Part shown: piece by piece, positions 24,265 to 36,549 of the stretch
How positions within the stretch are numbered: position 1 is the stretch's first letter
How the letters are laid out: every line of letters starts with the position of its first letter
Assembly: GCA_000310025.1 (NCBI GenBank)
Contig: FN649752.1
Span: forward strand, 2,674,988-2,728,209
Direction: 5' to 3'
Origin: Ectocarpus siliculosus
Lineage: Eukaryota; Sar; Phaeophyceae; Ectocarpales; Ectocarpaceae
DNA: 53,222 nt
Program-made: the position numbers and the translations under genes
The notes under the pieces: model-generated
Databases searched by the model: none
What the model was told of the DNA's origin: nothing
The model's input: only the letters and a program-made list of their open reading frames with translations

Positions 24265-27200
24265 ATGACTCTCGAAACTCATTGGCAACCCCCCGCACTC
24301 TTCCGCTCTGCACTACTCCTGTACTTGTACTACTGCTGCATACTGCTCCTTCTTGGCCCTGGTCTCGTCTCCGCCGACGCAGCTACTCTGAAGGTTGGAT
24401 GTACGGCTCTAACACGGGGCCGATGGGGGCTACTCATGGCTCTTCTTACATCCATACGGACCTGCAGGTTACAGCTATGTGAGAGGCCGATAGGCATTGT
24501 GGGGGTCTTCTTGCACAGCACTCTGTTGGAAGTAATTGGAACCTAACCGACCGGCGCGCCGGCTCGTCGTGCACCGTACGTCTGGCGTCGTCGTTGTTGT
24601 CTATCGCAGCAGTAGATATGATTTATGTAATGTTTCGTTACAGCTCATGGTATGCAACAGCTCGCAGCGCAATTGAGCCGTATTTCACGTCTCCACAGAT
24701 GAGCTACCACAGATACTGCTGTACAATGCAGTATTCGGAACATGTGTGTGATATTTGTACTTGGAAGTTGCCTTTGATGTCAAATAATGACGAGATATAA
24801 TGTGCGTTTCCCAAAATGCGTACCTCGACACCACACCTCCTCCGTTAGCTATGCATATGCATACAAGCGCCAGCTTTGATGGGTACACAGGATTTACTCC
24901 CGTGCGTCGTCGTACACAAGTTGTTTTTCTTCTTGTATGGTTTCTGCATTATGGTTTCTGCATCTACGAGTCGCGTTTTCACATCAACCTCCGTCAGGGG
25001 GTGTGCTCGTGATACTCGTGATACTGCAAAGAGTTCGCTTGCTTGCCTTGCCCTCGTGGGCAGGCCTGCCTGCTTGTTGTGAAGCCGTTCAGGGCGTTTT
25101 CTTGTGCAGGGGGGAGATTTTCATTTTTTCACACCGCGATGTCCAGACAAAGGCTAAGGTTTTTTTTTTTGCACGTGTGCGTGGGGGCGATGCACGACAA
25201 TGCAGCGCGGCATGAATGAGCGAATGAGCCTGCGGTACAACTCCTCTGTATAAGAATCAACAAGAAGGGACTTCCGAGAATGTACACACATTCAAAGGAC
25301 TACCATCCGTAGAGCTGTGCACGATTGCGACCGGCGACGACCTGACAACATCGTTAAATGCCCCCCCCCGGCTTCTTACCTCGCAGACCTCTCCGAGAGC
25401 CCAGCAGCGGCGAGTTCAACATCAGCATAATGTTTTATCGGTCGACGGTGCTTGACTATGGCGTTTACGAGAACCTCAACATCTGCGACGAAAGAGTGTC
25501 GCCGCCGTCCGCTTTTACAGATGTGAGGTGGTAGGCATGCTCCCAACTCGCAACATAACTTGAGTTATGCATTGGAGTACTCGATCATTGTAAGGAGCGT
25601 TTATTCAGGATTGGATCAAATGCTATGTACCTCCAAACAGGGGGAAACATGTTCAGGCAGCTGCTGTCTTCGCGCCCGCATACAACTCCACTTCTTGTAC
25701 CCCATCTGCATCATTTCTTGCATCAAGCAGTGTGCGACTCAACTCGCTCGTGTCGCCATTTTTCCAAAGGAGTTGCCTTTGTAGGGCTATTCCGCAATTG
25801 CCTGTAGAGCGTACAAGAATAACTCGACCCACACACCTCCCTGGCCGTTTGAGAAAGAATCACGACTGCCCGGTGGGAGCACGGGCTTCGGGCTTACGAT
25901 AGTTTGGGTATTTCGACTTTTAACGGATGTGTTCTTTGTTTAGAGAGGATACTTGACACCAAGAACGCCTACCCAATCTAGACGATACCCTATTCGAGGG
26001 GGATGTTCTCGCGGAAACCGTCACCCCGAACTTTTGAACAGACCTGTTGCCACCCCCACCCCGTTCACTTCGTCGTTTGGATGTGCCCGCGTCGCTACTT
26101 GCCCTGTGCATGAAACAAAAAAGGTTGAGGTAATTTCGTTCCCAGCCGTCCGAAACGCCGATTACGGGGCGGAAGATGGCGCGTTGGGCCAAGCCTATAC
26201 GGCGGACGTGCTGGCGCACCGCGAGATCACGGAGTCGGGGCTTCAGCACGCCTTCATTCAGGTGTGCCCCACCGACGTCGGCGCCGAGGTCCTCAACACG
26301 GCCGGCTCGCTGGACTTCAGGAACCCGTACGGCTACCTGCCGGGCGCGGACTACGGCTGCCTCCCGTTCGAGGTGTTCCGCGTTGTCGCGTCGATGGCGC
26401 TCGGCATCGGGTTCGGCTACGCCATGCTGGCGCACCGGGCGTCGATCCTGCCGGTGCACAAGATGATCATCGGGGTGATCGTGCTGAGCACGCTAGAGGC
26501 TTCGACCTGGTGGGGCGCGTACAGCTACGTCAACGCGACGGGGAGGCCGTACTGCTGCCCGTACCCGGGCGTGGTGGTGCTGGCGATGCTGATGGAGGTC
26601 GTCCGGCGAACTACGAGCAGGTTCATGCTGCTCATGATCTGCCTCGGGTACGGCATCACCCGGGTGCAGCTCGAGAGGAGGGAGATGATCTCGGTCTGCG
26701 CGCTGACGGTGGCGTTCTTCGCGTCGGGCATCGTGCAGCTGGCCTCGTCAGTGGGCTCCGCCTCCAACGTGGGCAGCGGGGGCGAGTACGAGACCTACAA
26801 CCCGTTGCTGGCCGTGCCCGCCCTTCTCTTCGACATGGTGAGTTTTTCGAAAAGGGACCGCGTCGCCGTCCCTTCCTCCCCGCAGCAGCAGACGAGGAGG
26901 AGAACAGGCGAGACTGGACTGAGGTTGTCCTCGTGAGAACTCTCGACGAGCAGCTTTTTGTGAGGCCTCGCTCTGGCTTCGGCCACCCCAGCGGACCCTC
27001 ACCTTTTGCTAAATATCTAGTCAAGCTTTGTCTGGATCGACCTTCGGGTTCGAACAGAATCATGCTGTTTGGGAGGGACGGGGGTAAGCACCGTATCCCT
27101 CTTGGCGAGCAGAGCATGAACTTCCGAGTGTGACGTGACCTTCTCTAGACAGGGCCAGGCAAGCTGCTTGCTGTAGGAAGCCCCGACAGCTTCGTTCTAT

Positions 27201-29329
27201 TTCTGCCGAACAGGGTTGTCGTTTTTTGCCTTTTTTTTTTTCGTGCGGGACAAGCATCTCTACATGTGTATCCCTCAAATATGAGTCCAGAACAATGTCC
27301 GCGATTGATCACGTTTTTTTCATCACCAACTGCTGTGTGTTTCTAGCAGTCTTGGCGTATAACCTTCTCTTTGGCACGTTACCTGGCCAGGTGTTTCTGA
27401 CCTGGATATACGGGCAGCTCTCGAACATGTTGAAAGAGCTTAAGGACCTGAACGAGACCTATAAGTACAAGATGTTCAGGGGCCTGGCGTGGACGTTGGG
27501 CACCTTCGTAACCCTGTTCACGACCCTCACGGTGGCGATGCTGGCGGCGGAGGGAAGCCAGACTCAGAGCTGGGAGTGGAAGTTCGAGTGGATCAACGTC
27601 GTTTCTTGGGAGGTGCGAAAGGCGATGGTAGATGATAGATGATAGATGTCAAAAGGCGTGTGGTGGACGCTTGTCCGGCCCGATTGCACACGTTTTTTTT
27701 TTTTTCACGAGGGTTGCTAGGATCGTCGGGCTGCTTCGCGTCTTTGCCGGTCTGCTGGACGCATGTGCCCTTGCCGGTGCGCCCGGGAGGCTCGCTGGTG
27801 TTCCGCCCGTGGGCTGATGATGACGAGATATCAGCCGCAAGATGTCGCTTCGCACGGAGAACAGCAACAAGGATAACCGTGCGGAGGACCCCGCGATATG
27901 TGTGCGCTCGAGGGGTCACACTTGACGCATATACTGCTCTCAACCTACCCCGGCGATCGGCGTGTTTCTCCTCCCCTCCCCCCCCCCCCCCCCCGCTTGA
28001 CGCAGATTCTCAATTTCTGCATGCTGGCAGCCGTGAGCATAATTTGGCGCCCGTCTCCTCGCAGCGCTTTGTTGGCGTACTCGAAGCAGGTGATCTAATA
28101 CTACTACTACTACTACTACAACTATTACTGCGGTACACGGCGATAGCATGCAACTTGTTTTCAGAGCGTTGGCGATCTAAAACGTTTACCGGCAGCGGTT
28201 GTTGGCACCAATAGAAGAAGATTCTGTGTGTTCCCCTGGAGTGTGCGGTATTGTTATTGTATGTGTCGAACAAATGGCAGAACCTTCTCTACCTTACTTG
28301 GCAGATGAAACGAAGATCGTTCGCATGATACAAGCCAAGAGTCGTTGGTGAAAATTGCCGCACGCTACTTACGCATACGAGCACACATGCGAGCGCGCTG
28401 CCTACTGTTGTCGTGAAACAATTTGTACCACGATAAGTATCTTATTGGTGATGTAGAGTGTTGTGTGGGTTGCTGCTTAGCCACGCACGAGCTCTCAGCT
28501 CTTTAACTTTGCACGTGCAACAAGCGTGTTGCGTTATCAAAAGGTTTGATGCGTTTCCCTGGCATCGACCAGGTTTCGTAACACCGTTGCTTCGTTGCAT
28601 CCAAATGCGGTTCCTTGGGATACCGTCCCGTGGAACATGTTTGTCGGCCGTACTCCGCGTACTTATCGGGTATTGTTTGTGTAGTGTATTAACTTCAGAC
28701 GGTGAGGCAACGCCCGTACCCAGGGCGCTGTCGTGCTCAGAAAGGAGGAGTGGCAGCAGGGCTGCTGCACACAACAAAAGGGGGCCCCAGTGCATCATCA
28801 CCGTACCCCTACCTAAAAGGTTCTACACCATCTGCGTCACACTTGTACGTACGGCTAACATATCCAAACCATGTCCGTAGACCCACGAACAGAACACGCC
28901 ACAACTTTCAAGAGAACAATATTTGTACGCTCCTTATTCGATCAACGGGGAATTCAACAGGGAAAAATGTAGGTGCTGGTGGTGGCAGCGTTCATCTTCC
29001 CATGTTTCGTGAAAATCGAACCCTCGATTCCTTAGCAACTGAAAAGCGCGTTCTGTACTCCCCAAAATGCTTTTGTCAATCTCTCTCTCCAGCTTGCCAC
29101 CACGGAGGTCGGCGCGGAAGAAGCTGACGGCATCGAGATGGACACGGTGGAGTTCCAAGGGGCCCCAGGAGGCCAGTTCACGATAGGGGATGATGGCGAC
29201 GACGATGGCGTTGAGGAGGAGGGGGATGAGTTGGGCGACCGCGAGGGGAAGGTCGACGGCCAGGGCGGCCTTGGGACGGTTTACTCCATGGCCAACTTCG
29301 AGCCGCAGAGACACACGGACCTCGCGTAG
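24265..29329 (+). CDS. TMEM87-type seven-transmembrane Golgi protein (GOST family)
   Basis: Supported exons: 24265 to about 24397 (ATG and signal peptide, a hydrophobic L/Y/C-rich run ending G-L-V-S-A), 25387-25522, about 26124-26837, 27391-27612, 28006-28089 and 29093-29329 with the stop. The last four join cleanly in phase 0. The luminal part ends in N-P-Y-G-Y-L-P-G. Seven hydrophobic segments follow: five in the 26 kb exon, then one at each end of the 27.4 kb exon region. After the last helix comes I-I-W-R-P-S with A-Y-S, then an acidic, glycine-rich cytosolic tail. This order and the S-L-G-Y-G-I-like loop (here C-L-G-Y-G-I) match TMEM87/GPR107 (lung seven-transmembrane, GOST) proteins, which act in Golgi trafficking. 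The 5' ends of the first three exons and any exon between 24.4 and 25.4 kb are uncertain. The family call is firm from the C-terminal half. Confidence 0.8.
27940..28000. repeat. C-rich homopolymer tract before an exon
   Basis: An intronic run of Cs at about 27979-27994 directly precedes the acceptor at 28005 and acts as an extreme polypyrimidine tract for the 28006-28089 exon of the TMEM87-type gene. Confidence 0.6.
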
Positions 29330-32141
29330 GGCGTGTTCGGTAGCAGCGGAGCCTTGCTGAGGCAAAGAGCTCTGCAGTGAGTCTCACCGCGTGCGTCGTT
29401 GTTGTGTTGTTGTTGTCGCTACCGCCGTTGCGAAGTGTGTTATGTGTGTCTCGCCGACGCTTGGTAAGTGTTTATCTAGTGCACGCCGCCCTTTTTCATT
29501 CCGACTTTTTTGCTTGTTCAACTATGGCGTAGTTTCGATGTCGGCGAAATCTTTAATTTTCGGGTGTAATCCATCGGAATTATGTAGGGTTCGAGCTTTC
29601 GCAGTCGACTTCACTATTTTTTCCCTTGCGTCTTGCTCACTCGATGTAGTCCAGCCACCCGCAGAGTGAAGCTTCCGCTGTCTCTATAGTTCGGTGTTGT
29701 GGTGGTTATTGCTGTTGTTGTTTTTGTCTTGACTATGAAACTTGTACGATAATGGTTGTGTTGTCTGCGCGTCCAACGTGCGTTCAGGGGTGGTCAGTGT
29801 AACTTCGCGGCATCCTGTTCGTGCGGAGCCTGCACTTGGCTGTTCGCACGTATTTCTCGGTTGCCACGGAGAGGTTGCCCAGGAAAAAAAGCCTCCACCG
29901 GTACAGACGGCAGATGATGGCTTTGAGGCTGAACTCGCCCCCCCCGCCCGCTATGTAGCAGTCGCTTGACGCTCGCAAAAGCACCGCACACTAAAACGAA
30001 CCGTTTCCGGGTGCCCCGTGGAAGAGATTTGTGATTCGCGGATGGTGGCCTTGATTCCTCTCTGGGGCACCGGCTTTTTGTGTTTTCACCCTGTTCTACA
30101 CGGCGGCGAACGGTTTTCTTCTTCGCCGTAATTTGTGATTTACAATACGGGGTGGACCGAGCTAATGTCGGGCTGAGTAGTCACGGAAATTCGCTCGTTC
30201 ACGTCTCTTGGGCTTGGTCGACGTCTTGTTGTTTAGTAAGCTTTGCATAGAATGTTTTGCGGGCGAGGTCTGGTACTACGTAGGATGCGAATGACACGCT
30301 GTTGGCGCAACTGCGGTGGCATCATGTAGATACATCATTTCCGGCGGCTCCGCCGCGCCCACAGCAGTGAGTGGTCGTCGTCGCTGTCGCTAGTGGATTT
30401 TCTGGTCGCACGGTCGTGGTCCCGGCGACGTATCACGGAGTTGTCGGAAGAATAAGAATTGTGCGTATTATTGGAGGGTTCCCTCCTCGGGTGGATTCAG
30501 TGGAAGACCCCGAAAGGTCGATGGTGTCGGTGGGGGGCTCGGTGGCGGAAGAGGGCACGGCGCACGACGCGTGTGTATGTGCTGTCTTTGGGTGTTACAT
30601 AGGAGAGTTGGGTTCAATGAACGCATGTTGGGGGTTTCGATTCTTCTGTCCCACGTACTCACGTACCGACTTGCTCTGCTCCGTGCTATTCGCTACTACT
30701 ATACACACGTGTCTGGCTCTACGGGGTTGTAATGTAGCGGATCCGACGGATAAGCTGTCAGCAACGCCACGAAGGGTGTGTTGTGTTCACAGCGAATGAA
30801 TGCCGACAGTTTTGGTGCGTTTTCGTTGAGAATACCGAGACAGAAGAAGGGTACGGGTTGCGTAACCGAAGAGCCGTTGGATTAGGGTGCCCGGTTCATC
30901 AATGAACCGCACGAGCCCGCTTTACTATTAGCAGAAACGAACAGCGGCAGCAGCATGACGAAAGGATACTACTTCAGTCAGACCCACTGGTGGATGGATT
31001 TATGTTGAAGGAATCCGATGCAGGGCGCTCAAGCATCTACTGTGTGTCGACGTGTGTCGTTCAATGATTTTGAGTAGTGTTTACACATTGATAGTAGATC
31101 TTTAGGACTAACGCGTTCTGATTGGGCGGGCGTTGTTCGCGTTGGTTCTGGCGGCCGATTCCTCTCCAGCGCCCTCTCCCCGTTCCGCATTCCGAGCATG
31201 CGGCGCAGCCGCGTGCCGCCCGGTTCGCGGCCGCTAGGCCTTGCTTTGGCCGTGGGTGAGGGTTAGGGTAGATGTGGGGTGAGCAACCTAGCCTTGCTCG
31301 CGTGAAGAACCTAGCCTTGCTACGTTCAACATCGGTTAGTCCTAAAGAGTTACTATCAATGTGTAACCAAGGCTCATAATTTTTGTTCTGGAATCAATTG
31401 TCGTAAAACTGGAAACGGCACCACTCATCACGAACTGAAGGGCCATCTCACTCCGGGAGGGATATGCTCTCGACCAAGCGGCCCTCCACCTTGAGTCCGA
31501 TGGCATGCACTAAAAATGCCACGACCGTATTTCATGTCCACGTCATGCGGCGAATAAGAAGATTAGTTCCCGACAGAAGCACTGAACAGCAGTTTGTACC
31601 AGGTTTGCTATGGTAATGGTGTACCCCATTGTTGGGGACAGTTGGCTTGTGACCACGGAAGGCGTCCGCGTCAGTTGGACCAGTACAGACATTCTAAGGG
31701 TAATAATTCCAACACTTGTGAAGAAGAAGGTATGTACGCATGCATACCGAGCGGAGAGATTGTGAAAAAATCCACTTAGATTGAACTTGCGCACATTATT
31801 TATTAAGTCCTCAAGGACATACATACACTCCCCGACTCGACCAATGACTGCGCCGAACAACGCTTGCATGTCCCCTCGAGGGCAACACCAGCTCATGATC
31901 TGTCTCTGATGAGCGGATAGCGGGTCAATTTCTGTATATCTTTTCTTGAAAAATCTGAGGTAAAATCTGCTAGCACTGCATCTCTCTTTTCTTCCCTCCT
32001 CTCGGTACATAATGTATTCTGCGTATCCCCCCGCCGAATCCCGTCTCTCGTTTCTGTGTCTCACCCACCTCTTGCACTTGCACTCTCTCTCTCTCTCCCC
32101 CTCCCTGATCTCTCTGCCTTCCGCACATCCAGCCTAGAAAC
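29330..32141. other. Intergenic region between two plus-strand genes
   Basis: This covers the 3' flank of the TMEM87-type gene and the 5' flank of the thioredoxin gene. It holds the inverted-repeat element at 31081-31366 and a CT-rich run at 32078-32105 just before the thioredoxin start. No exon is supported elsewhere in this span. Confidence 0.5.
31081..31366. mobile_element. MITE-like element with 32 bp terminal inverted repeats
   Basis: 31081-31112 and 31335-31366 are inverted copies ('ttacacattgatagta' then 'tctttaggactaac'), differing at two adjacent bases near the middle. The 286 bp between outer ends has no coding frame. The inside includes a GC-rich segment and a direct repeat 'aacctagccttgct' at about 31286 and 31308. 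No clear target-site duplication was found. Miniature non-autonomous DNA transposon is the best reading. Confidence 0.75.
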
Positions 32142-32612
32142 ATGACGGTCACACCCTGCGACACACCTGAGGCGCTGTCGACTGCCCTGACCGGTGCTGG
32201 ATCCAAGCTGGTGAGAGAAGTGTGCGTCTCCAAATAGAGATGGATTGAGGGACGCGACACACCAAAGGCTCCTTTTCCCCCCGCTTTGCATGACATACCG
32301 TACACACACGGCTGGTATCACGTGGATGGTTTCGGTGTTACAGACACAGCGGGCCTGTTTTGGGTATGTGGGCGATGCGTAGACTATGTATCCATTGGTC
32401 CGTCCTCCTGTTGCTGGTCGTCATCTTGTCATCTGCTGGTCTGCACTGCCTTTGTTCTTGGTTTTTGGGTTGAAGCCGCCCGTTCGTTTTCGCCGATTTC
32501 TCAAAAAGCGCGAACAGCGAACAGCCCGTTTTAGCTATAAGCCCGTTTCCAACGAGCCTCCACAACGCTTGTCGCGTCCCCCGCGGTTCGCAAATCGCAC
32601 TGTACAGCTCTC

Positions 32613-32655
<43 letters not shown>

Positions 32656-34729
32656 GTAAACAGTTGTAGCCTAGTCGAAATAGGACGGGTGCTCAAGTTG
32701 GGCCCTTTATTGATTGGATTGTGGAGAGGTTGGGTCGGTGTCGGCTGAATACCGCTGCTGATCTCCCGCGATGCCGCCCGCGCTCCGCACCAATAGCATC
32801 CAGCTTGTCACTGCTGTCTCTCAAAAAGAGGTCCAGATGAAGCGAATGGAAGTATTCGTTTTGTCGTACAGGGTTGCCTGGTATCAATTCAATCTTGCTT
32901 GCTCCGCAAAAACGATGGTACAGCAGTACTTCGTCATACGCATGAGGCCTGCATGTAGACGGCATTTCCGACCATATCGACAAAAATCCGCCACATACAA
33001 ACCGTGGCCAGTGGCAGTTCCCCCGCAGAAGAAGCACGTGCGTGGCCGCGGTACTCTTGCGTGCCGTGCTTGCTGGCAGAGAGTTACGCGATTTTCAACA
33101 GCAGTCAAACGGTGGAAGGGATTGTTTACCCTGATTCCCCCATGCCTATGGGTGTGCCCTTCCATGGTCTGGTTATTAGACTACTGCTGTTCGGTCGTTG
33201 TTGCTGAGGTAATGTTGATGATGTTGCTGATGATCTTGATGTTAATACTACGACCGTCGGCGGTTGCGTTGGACACTGTGAGAACTGGTGATGTACACGC
33301 ATAGTACGTACAAGGGCTTCGCGGCGGCCCGCCCGCCGCTTCGCAAAGGCCCAATGCGATGCCAAGTGGGCGATGTTCGAGGAAAGATGATATGAATAGG
33401 AAGACGTTGCCGCTACTGGCAGTCTCCTGAGCGGGCCTTTGCTTCTTGGCAGGGGACTTGTCGAAAAACTTAGACATGGATGCGCTCTCAGACGTAGAGT
33501 GCGTAGGTGCAGCGAGTGGAGTGGACGGGTGCTGCGATGCCGCCCGCGGGGATTTTCTGAGAGAAATGTCCCACTTTTCTCCGTTTCTCCGCTGGTCGTG
33601 CCCTACTGTTGGAGCTACTCTGCAGTTGTGTTGGGCGCCGCTCATAAATCACCTTGACCCCCTTCTTTTTTTGCCGCTGCGGCCAGCCATTCATCTAGCG
33701 AAATAGAGATCGCGAATTGGCGTCAAGACCGCGAAAATCGTATATGCAAGCCACTGGCAAAAAATCCAGAAAATGTCGCCGAACAAATTCCCCGACGAAG
33801 CAAACAAAATTGCTATTCACCACTGGGCAGTTTGCTCGACTGCGGTGGCGAATCGATTCAGACTCTGACAGCTGTTGAGTGTACCATGGAGTAAGATCGA
33901 CAACCATTGCGTTCAGCGTTGTTTGGGACACTTGAGGCTGTGCCTCCAGTACTGGTGTGTGCCTTCCATGAACAAAACGTACACGCCAGACACGCACACC
34001 TCACAGCAGCGAATTTGACGCGCGGGCTGCACCGGAGGAACATTTGACCGCAACAGGGATATATATTTCCGCCCGGCGGGGAATTACAGTCGATACGCTC
34101 CAAAACACACGGGCAATCTCAGGAAGCACTCCACTCCAAAACCGAAACTCGAATGATGCGACTGAACACACATACATATACCTACCTCTGCAGGACATGT
34201 GGGCGGGCGGGACTGTACGTTAGGGCAATCTCAGGAAGCACTCCACTCCAAAACCGAAACTCGAATGATGCGCCTGAAACACCTACCTCTGCAGGACATG
34301 TGGGCGGGCGGGACTGTACGTTTTTAAGAATCGCGGCTGTGATTGGGGGGGCGACCGGAGAACTCGTAGACGCGACTTTGCGACCTTGCCACCACGACGC
34401 CACGGCCGTACCGATGGCGAGCCGCACACGGGCACGCCCCTCGCGACTCGAGGCTACCGACACGCGCAAGTCCGGCGGCGCAACGAGGTCCACAGGCGGA
34501 GAAATCGCAAAAAAACAGCTCTAGGGCGCCGAGAGCGCAGGAAGGCCAAATGGCGGCCTCTCACGGCTCGAGTATGAAGGTCTATAGGTCTACTTCGAAA
34601 ATGCGTTAAAAGGTGTTTGTCTCCCTTCACGAATAAGAACCGTTCCGGGTTTCTGCTGGGTTCAAGTACCTTATAACACCCGCAGTTGTATTTGACGTCG
34701 TTCCAAGGACGAGAAAAACGTTCGATGAA

Positions 34730-34800
<71 letters not shown>

Positions 34801-36549
34801 CGTGTATTTGCGGGGAGGAGCTTCAATATTATTTTATTATTCCTTAATATTATGAAACGAAGTTGACATTTTTTTTATCAACAATCTTCCTCTTTACTGC
34901 TCATTTTATACGCATAGACGGGGAAGACACAGACAGACACAAACAGAGCTTGCCTGAGTAGCAAGGGGAGAAGAAGAGAAGAAGTTGCCATGCATGCATC
35001 TAGCATAGCGCATGGCACTCAAAAAGACGGTTGCTCCATAACTCTCCTTGTGAGACGTGATTTCTTAGACTTTTAGGATTTTTTTGTTCCGTTGTATTTT
35101 CGGCCACCTTCGCCGCGAGCCTTCCGTCTGTACTTTTGACTTGAACATCCTATCGAGCTCCACGCGGAGGTACAGTATGTGTACAGCAGTAGTCAGCCCC
35201 CATGAAGACAGCAGCTAAATATATTGTTTGCGAATGTGACGGCTTGCCTCTCTCGTAGGAGGGCCAGCTCGTGTTTTGTCCCCTCGCCACGTGTTACCCA
35301 TGCAAGGCGGGGTTTCCTGTCGTGTGGCTTGTGCGTGTGGCTTGTGCTCTTTTTTCTGCGTGTCGCACGCGCACCTTGTACCAGTAGGTTTATTTAATTA
35401 AGTTTTTTTTTTTTTGCGTGCTCGGTCGCGAATCTTTCTGAAAGGTGGTGGTTGACTTCCACGCCACCTGGTGCGGCCCTTGCAAGCGGATCGCTCCCTT
35501 CCTGGTTAAGCTGTCGGAGACTCTGACCGACGTCGTCTTCCTCAAGGTATGTTGTGTATGTTGTATACTGTAACTGCTATGTGCGATTCTTTCCTGTGCG
35601 CGGGTGCCCCGCCCACCCGGCACTCTTCTCAGTAGACTTTGCGAGGAGTTCTAGCAGGGGGTACGGGGTGGTGTCGGGGGTTAGGGATGGGAACCGTCTC
35701 TCAATTTCGTAGAAAGAACACTTTCGTGAAATAGAGAATAAATTATGAAGATGGGAGAGTGAGATTCAGTAGTGGAATATATATATAACTTACGTTGAGC
35801 GCGTGTTGAAGTCTGGTGAACGAAACTTAAACATTTTCCTCCGGGAAACGAGCATATTTATGGAAAATACGTTTTTGGTGTGTTTGGATTATACACGAAC
35901 AAATATGTATCTCCCGGAAAACTACGAACGAAATTCTCGGTTTTTTTTGCATGTAAATAGGAGTTGGCGAACAAATATTCATAGCTTCCATGTATGTCCT
36001 ATTATCTATCCATTCCGACCGAACCGTCGCTTCGCCCCTTCGTGGAGTGATGGCGGCGGCGGTGTGGAAAGCCCGAGGACGCGACAACGAGAGAGACGTG
36101 GTCACTAAGTGAGCTCCTACGGTATGCATACTATTTTAACATCCTCACAAAGGTGGTCCACTCTTGTAAAGGGTGTGTGTGTGCTGCTTTTCTCGCTTTT
36201 TTTTTATTTTCCGACACACGGCGGGGCGGCCTGAACGATGACCTGCTTGGCAGGCAGGAAAAATGGCACGAGAAAAGAGCAGCGGCAACAACCGAACACA
36301 ACACGACACCCCCGACCAGTAATTGGGGGACGTGGACTATTTAAAACCCGAACAAAATAACAACCCTATCCAACAAACCCCAACCGTAACCCTGAGAAGG
36401 TGGACGTGGACGAGAACAGCGACGCGTCGGAGAAGTACGGGATCGAGGCCATGCCCACCTTCAAGTTCATCAAGAACGGGGAGGTGGTGGAGACGGTCAC
36501 CGGTGCCGACGAGGCTAGCATCGAAGCCACCGCCCGGCAGTTCAAGTAG
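32142..36549 (+). CDS. Thioredoxin h, cytosolic type
   Basis: Three exons, 32142-32210, 35445-35546 and 36400-36549, all in phase 0, encode 106 residues, the normal length for a single-domain thioredoxin. The redox site W-C-G-P-C lies at residues 32-36, preceded by V-V-V-D-F-H-A-T. The cis-proline motif M-P-T-F is at about 75-78 and the conserved K-N-G near 82-84. There is no signal or transit peptide, so a cytosolic thioredoxin h that reduces protein disulfides and is recycled by NADPH-thioredoxin reductase is expected. An acceptor-like 'cacatccag' 11 bases before the ATG suggests a non-coding first exon. Intron 1 is 3.2 kb and carries a local duplication and a long CT tract. The gene looks intact. 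Confidence 0.95.
32618..32650. repeat. GA dinucleotide microsatellite
   Basis: An uninterrupted run of about 16 GA units in intron 1 of the thioredoxin gene. Confidence 0.9.
34111..34321. repeat. Tandem duplication, units of 110 and 99 bp
   Basis: 34111-34220 and 34223-34321 both begin 'gggcaatctcaggaagcact' and end 'gtgggcgggcgggactgtac'. The first copy has an extra 'acacatacatat' stretch. It lies in intron 1 of the thioredoxin gene. The two copies are otherwise almost identical, so the event is recent. Confidence 0.9.
34733..34794. repeat. Long CT dinucleotide microsatellite
   Basis: About 31 perfect CT units followed by a few GT units, in intron 1 of the thioredoxin gene, about 650 bases before exon 2. 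Confidence 0.95.

Noticed and set aside
23862-24482. 206-codon plus-strand open frame
   Set aside because: It overlaps the signal-peptide exon of the TMEM87-type gene in another frame and has no domain-like pattern.
26264-27133. 289-codon plus-strand open frame
   Set aside because: Out-of-frame shadow of the transmembrane exon; it is arginine- and glycine-rich and runs into the intron.
31255-31275. Telomere-like 'gggttagggta'
   Set aside because: Less than two units, inside a MITE-like element, so no evidence of a telomere or interstitial telomeric tract.
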